A DNA stretch of 64,000 nucleotides from Natrinema versiforme JCM 10478 (GTDB taxonomy: Archaea; Halobacteriota; Halobacteria; Halobacteriales; Natrialbaceae), in contig NZ_AOID01000031.1 of the NCBI RefSeq assembly GCF_000337195.1, positions 52,274 through 116,273 of the forward strand, written 5' to 3'. Of this stretch, positions 62,872 through 64,000 are shown in pieces. The notes beneath the pieces are model-generated. The model searched no databases. It was not told the DNA's origin and saw only the letters and a program-made list of their open reading frames with translations. Each line of letters starts with the position of its first letter. Within the stretch, counting starts at the first letter, position 1. The translations under genes and the position numbers were made by a program.

Positions 62872-62879
62872 ATGTCTGA
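62808..62879 (+). other. Candidate leaderless upstream ORF ahead of the 62872 gene
   Basis: GTG at 62808 lies 30 bases after GATAGTAAAG. The 23-residue frame (VRNSTTPVRRERDP...) ends with TGA at 62877-62879, overlapping the start of the DUF7344 gene in another frame. Confidence 0.42.
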
Positions 62880-63408
62880 CAGCGAACTCACGCAAGCCAA
62901 ACTGTTCGACGTATTCAGCAACGCACGCAGGCGGCGCACGGTTCAGTTCCTGAAACGACAGGGCGGTTCCTGCGATCTCGCACCGCTCGTGGAGCAGGTC
63001 GCCGCTTGGGAGAACGACACCGACCCCGACGACGTGACCCGGACCCAGCGCCGGCGGGTCTACATCTCGTTGTACCAGACCCACCTGCCGATGCTTGAGG
63101 ACCACGGGATCGTCGACTGGGACCCGGACGGACACGAAATAGAGCTTTTGCCGAGCGAAGACCGCTTCGAGCCGTACCTCGATCGCCATCTCGAAGACCA
63201 GCGCCAGTGGCACCGCCTCTACGCCGCCGTGACCGCGGTCGGCGTCGTCGCGTTCGGGCTCTCGGCGCTCGCGGTCGGTCCGCTGACGACGGCCGCCGCG
63301 CCGGTCGTCGCACTGGGGCTCTGTTTCGCCGTCCTCGTTCTCTCGATCGTACAGCACGTCTCGCGTCGTCCAGGACTCGCCCGTCCGTTCGGACGTGCGA
63401 GCCGATAA
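62872..63408 (+). CDS. DUF7344 winged-helix protein with C-terminal membrane helices
   Basis: A 178-residue paralogue of the 33485-34081 protein. The shared core is LFDVFSNARRRRTVQFLKRQGGSCDLAPLVEQVAAWENDTDPDDVTRTQRRRVYISLYQTHLPMLEDHGIVDWD, and two membrane helices follow (about 120-160). A membrane-tethered regulator is likely. It diverges from the diamino-uronic acid operon and could control it, but no binding site can be named. Confidence 0.84.
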   Translation: MSDSELTQAKLFDVFSNARRRRTVQFLKRQGGSCDLAPLVEQVAAWENDTDPDDVTRTQRRRVYISLYQTHLPMLEDHGIVDWDPDGHEIELLPSEDRFEPYLDRHLEDQRQWHRLYAAVTAVGVVAFGLSALAVGPLTTAAAPVVALGLCFAVLVLSIVQHVSRRPGLARPFGRASR

Positions 63409-63702
63409 CCGCTGCTCGGTGTCAGTTTCGGTCCCCGTCACACTCCTCCTGTAGTCGTCTGTGTCTCGTCTGCCGGCCCCGCACAGCGTCGGCGCTCGAG
63501 ACGGCGAGGCGCGACACTGCCGACTGACCGGGTCGTACTGGCGCTGTTGCTGCTCGTCGCGCGCGACAATGGGTTCCCGATCGCGACCCCATCGACTCCC
63601 GGATGGTCGACCCCGTCAAAAAACAGCGACTCGAGCCGCACTACGGCTATTATCTGTCGAGATACGACGCGCCGACCGCGACTCGAACGATCCGGAAGCG
63701 CG
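63409..63702. other. Intergenic region, 294 bases
   Basis: Between the convergent DUF7344 and DUF1616 genes. Several open frames exist on both strands, none with recognisable domains. No hairpin-plus-T terminator was clear. Confidence 0.4.
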
Positions 63703-64000
63703 TTACTCGCCGGTCACCGTCACCCAGAAGTGGGTCGCCTCGTCCGCGTTCTCGTTCGTCGGGGTCGCCGGCGGCTCGTCCGCGTAGAGCAACACGCTGA
63801 TCCGGACCGTCTCGCCCGACTCCGCCGTCGGCGTCACCGACCGCTCCCCGGTTCCGGTCGCGCCGTCCGAGACGCTCGCGTCGATCCGCCGTAACTCGGT
63901 TCGATCGACGACCTCCCTGTCCTCGAGGCGCTGTTCTTGGACGACGACCGTGTAGTCCTGGTCGGTTCCCTCTTGGTTCTCGATCGCGATCGTCAGCGGG
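63703..64000 (-). CDS. DUF1616 domain membrane protein, C-terminal part (runs off the window)
   Basis: The last 98 codons of a gene that continues past base 64000. The readable part, PLTIAIENQEGTDQDYTVVVQEQRL and later GETVRISVLLYADEPPATPTNENADEATHFWVTVTGE, is the beta-sandwich C-terminus of haloarchaeal DUF1616 proteins. Those carry N-terminal membrane helices that are outside this window. The stop TAA is at 63703-63705. DUF1616 genes often sit in haloarchaeal surface-glycan clusters, so it probably belongs to the adjacent glycan region. Confidence 0.82.
   Translation of the reverse strand, partial: PLTIAIENQEGTDQDYTVVVQEQRLEDREVVDRTELRRIDASVSDGATGTGERSVTPTAESGETVRISVLLYADEPPATPTNENADEATHFWVTVTGE

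Noticed and set aside
1-64000. tRNA and rRNA genes
   Set aside because: I looked for T-loop (GGTTCGAATCC-like) and anticodon-stem patterns and for rRNA segments and found no convincing candidate; a covariance-model scan would be decisive.

Overview
The window is GC-rich haloarchaeal chromosome (order Natrialbales-like, by impression). Evidence: very acidic proteins; Tat (twin-arginine) signals on most exported proteins; Orc1/Cdc6 and TFB information genes; HTH-10 (Bat-type), PhiH1-type and DUF7344 regulators; many small zinc-finger proteins; and genes that begin about 27-33 bases after a TATA-like box, as in leaderless transcripts. Bases 5-23 match the 19-base Tn5 mosaic end used in Nextera libraries. 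The window therefore starts at the end of a draft contig with untrimmed adapter.

Layout. 0.1-5.5 kb: exported zinc protease, PhiH1-like repressor, trehalose operon otsA-otsB, M24 peptidase. 5.6-8.0 kb: a replication origin, made of orc1/cdc6, nine 20-bp origin recognition boxes in two converging arrays, and an AT-rich unwinding stretch. 8.2-12.8 kb: small zinc-finger genes, and a P19-like lipoprotein with a Sco / TlpA / CcdA redox-metallochaperone operon, then UspA. 13-17.7 kb: two HTH-10 regulators and a DUF5786 protein. 18-23.5 kb: glmS and glmM, which make glucosamine phosphates for UDP-GlcNAc, with small regulators. 23.5-27.5 kb: FemAB-like and phosphodiesterase-like operon opposite a DegT-like enzyme. 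27.5-34 kb: HerA-like ATPase, XPB-like helicase, TFB, DUF7344 regulator. 34.6-63 kb: a long surface-glycan region with oxidoreductases, a flippase, two secreted beta-helix proteins, a polytopic membrane protein, a QueC-like PP-loop protein, a kinase, a deacetylase, three glycosyltransferase-type proteins, and a five-gene operon for a 2,3-diamino-uronic acid nucleotide sugar ending in a GT2 gene. A second DUF7344 gene and the 3' end of a DUF1616 gene close the window.

How it fits together. GlmS and GlmM feed UDP-GlcNAc. The 62.4-57.0 kb operon has the Wbp/Wlb set (6-dehydrogenase, 3-dehydrogenase, 3-aminotransferase, N-acetyltransferase), which would convert it to UDP-GlcNAc(3NAc)A, and a GT2 to use it. 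Flippase, deacetylase, epimerase and other glycosyltransferases would assemble and export a glycan or N-glycan.

Two patterns cross ordinary gene boundaries. First, a nine-base element ATAACAAAG (seven close copies plus ATTACAAAG) lies upstream of eight separate glycan transcription units, usually at the TATA position, and I saw no other copy. It looks like the signature of one regulon. Second, eight genes with leaders are preceded by a short ORF that starts at or near the leaderless distance from a TATA-like box. Each ends overlapping, or within 7 bases of, the annotated start, which suggests a widespread terminate-and-reinitiate arrangement.
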